Assembly (NCBI GenBank): GCA_023462275.1 | Contig: JAEWYD010000300.1 | Location: forward strand, 1-5,267 | DNA length: 5,267 nt | Direction: 5' to 3' | Source of the DNA: Actinomycetes bacterium | GTDB lineage: Bacteria > Actinomycetota > Actinomycetes > Actinomycetales > Cellulomonadaceae | In this document: piece after piece, positions 5,267 through 5,267 of the stretch | Numbering within the stretch: the first letter of the stretch is position 1 | How the letters are laid out: each line of letters begins with the position of its first letter | Position numbers and translations under genes: made by a program | Notes under the pieces: generated by a model | Told to the model about the DNA's origin: nothing | What the model saw: only the letters and a program-made list of their open reading frames with translations | Database searches by the model: none

Positions 5267-5267
5267 C

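Overview
The window is a very GC-rich chromosomal segment. Codons end almost always in G or C, GTG and TTG starts are common, and one of the enzymes looks F420-dependent. Together these point to an actinobacterium, possibly a Cellulomonas-like member of the Micrococcales; the genus is a guess from style, not from a search. No tRNA, rRNA, insertion sequence, CRISPR array or phage gene is visible.

Left part (1-1507): a divergent arsenic-response pair. On the minus strand, running off the left edge, is an ArsR/SmtB-type winged-helix regulator whose reading frame continues into a three-helix segment of the kind found at the N-terminus of actinobacterial arsenate reductases. On the plus strand is arsM, an arsenite S-adenosylmethionine methyltransferase with all its arsenic-binding cysteines. 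The 184-bp gap between them holds two abutting 14-bp palindromes (TAGAC-N4-GTCTA) next to the regulator start and a degenerate third copy at the expected arsM transcription start. This suggests that one repressor controls both genes.

Middle part (1514-3662): two minus-strand genes read toward arsM. An F420-dependent luciferase-like (LLM) oxidoreductase comes first, probably from a leaderless mRNA, followed by a YeiH-family membrane protein (putative sulfate exporter). They may form a two-gene operon. The membrane protein gene ends 6 bp from arsM, tail to tail, with no terminator visible.

Right part (3663-5267): after a 197-bp intergenic region, read divergently from the LLM gene, lies a complete PAS-PAS-GGDEF diguanylate cyclase with an intact active site and an I-site for product inhibition. 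Its coding signal starts about 200 bp before the first canonical start codon in the frame. The ribosome-binding site points to an ACG (or GTC) codon, so it either uses a non-standard start or the start codon is mutated or misread.

The most notable points are the ArsR plus three-helix fusion (possibly an ArsR-ArsC fusion, cut by the window edge) with no cysteine in its visible part, the three-site operator arrangement, and the missing canonical start of the diguanylate cyclase.
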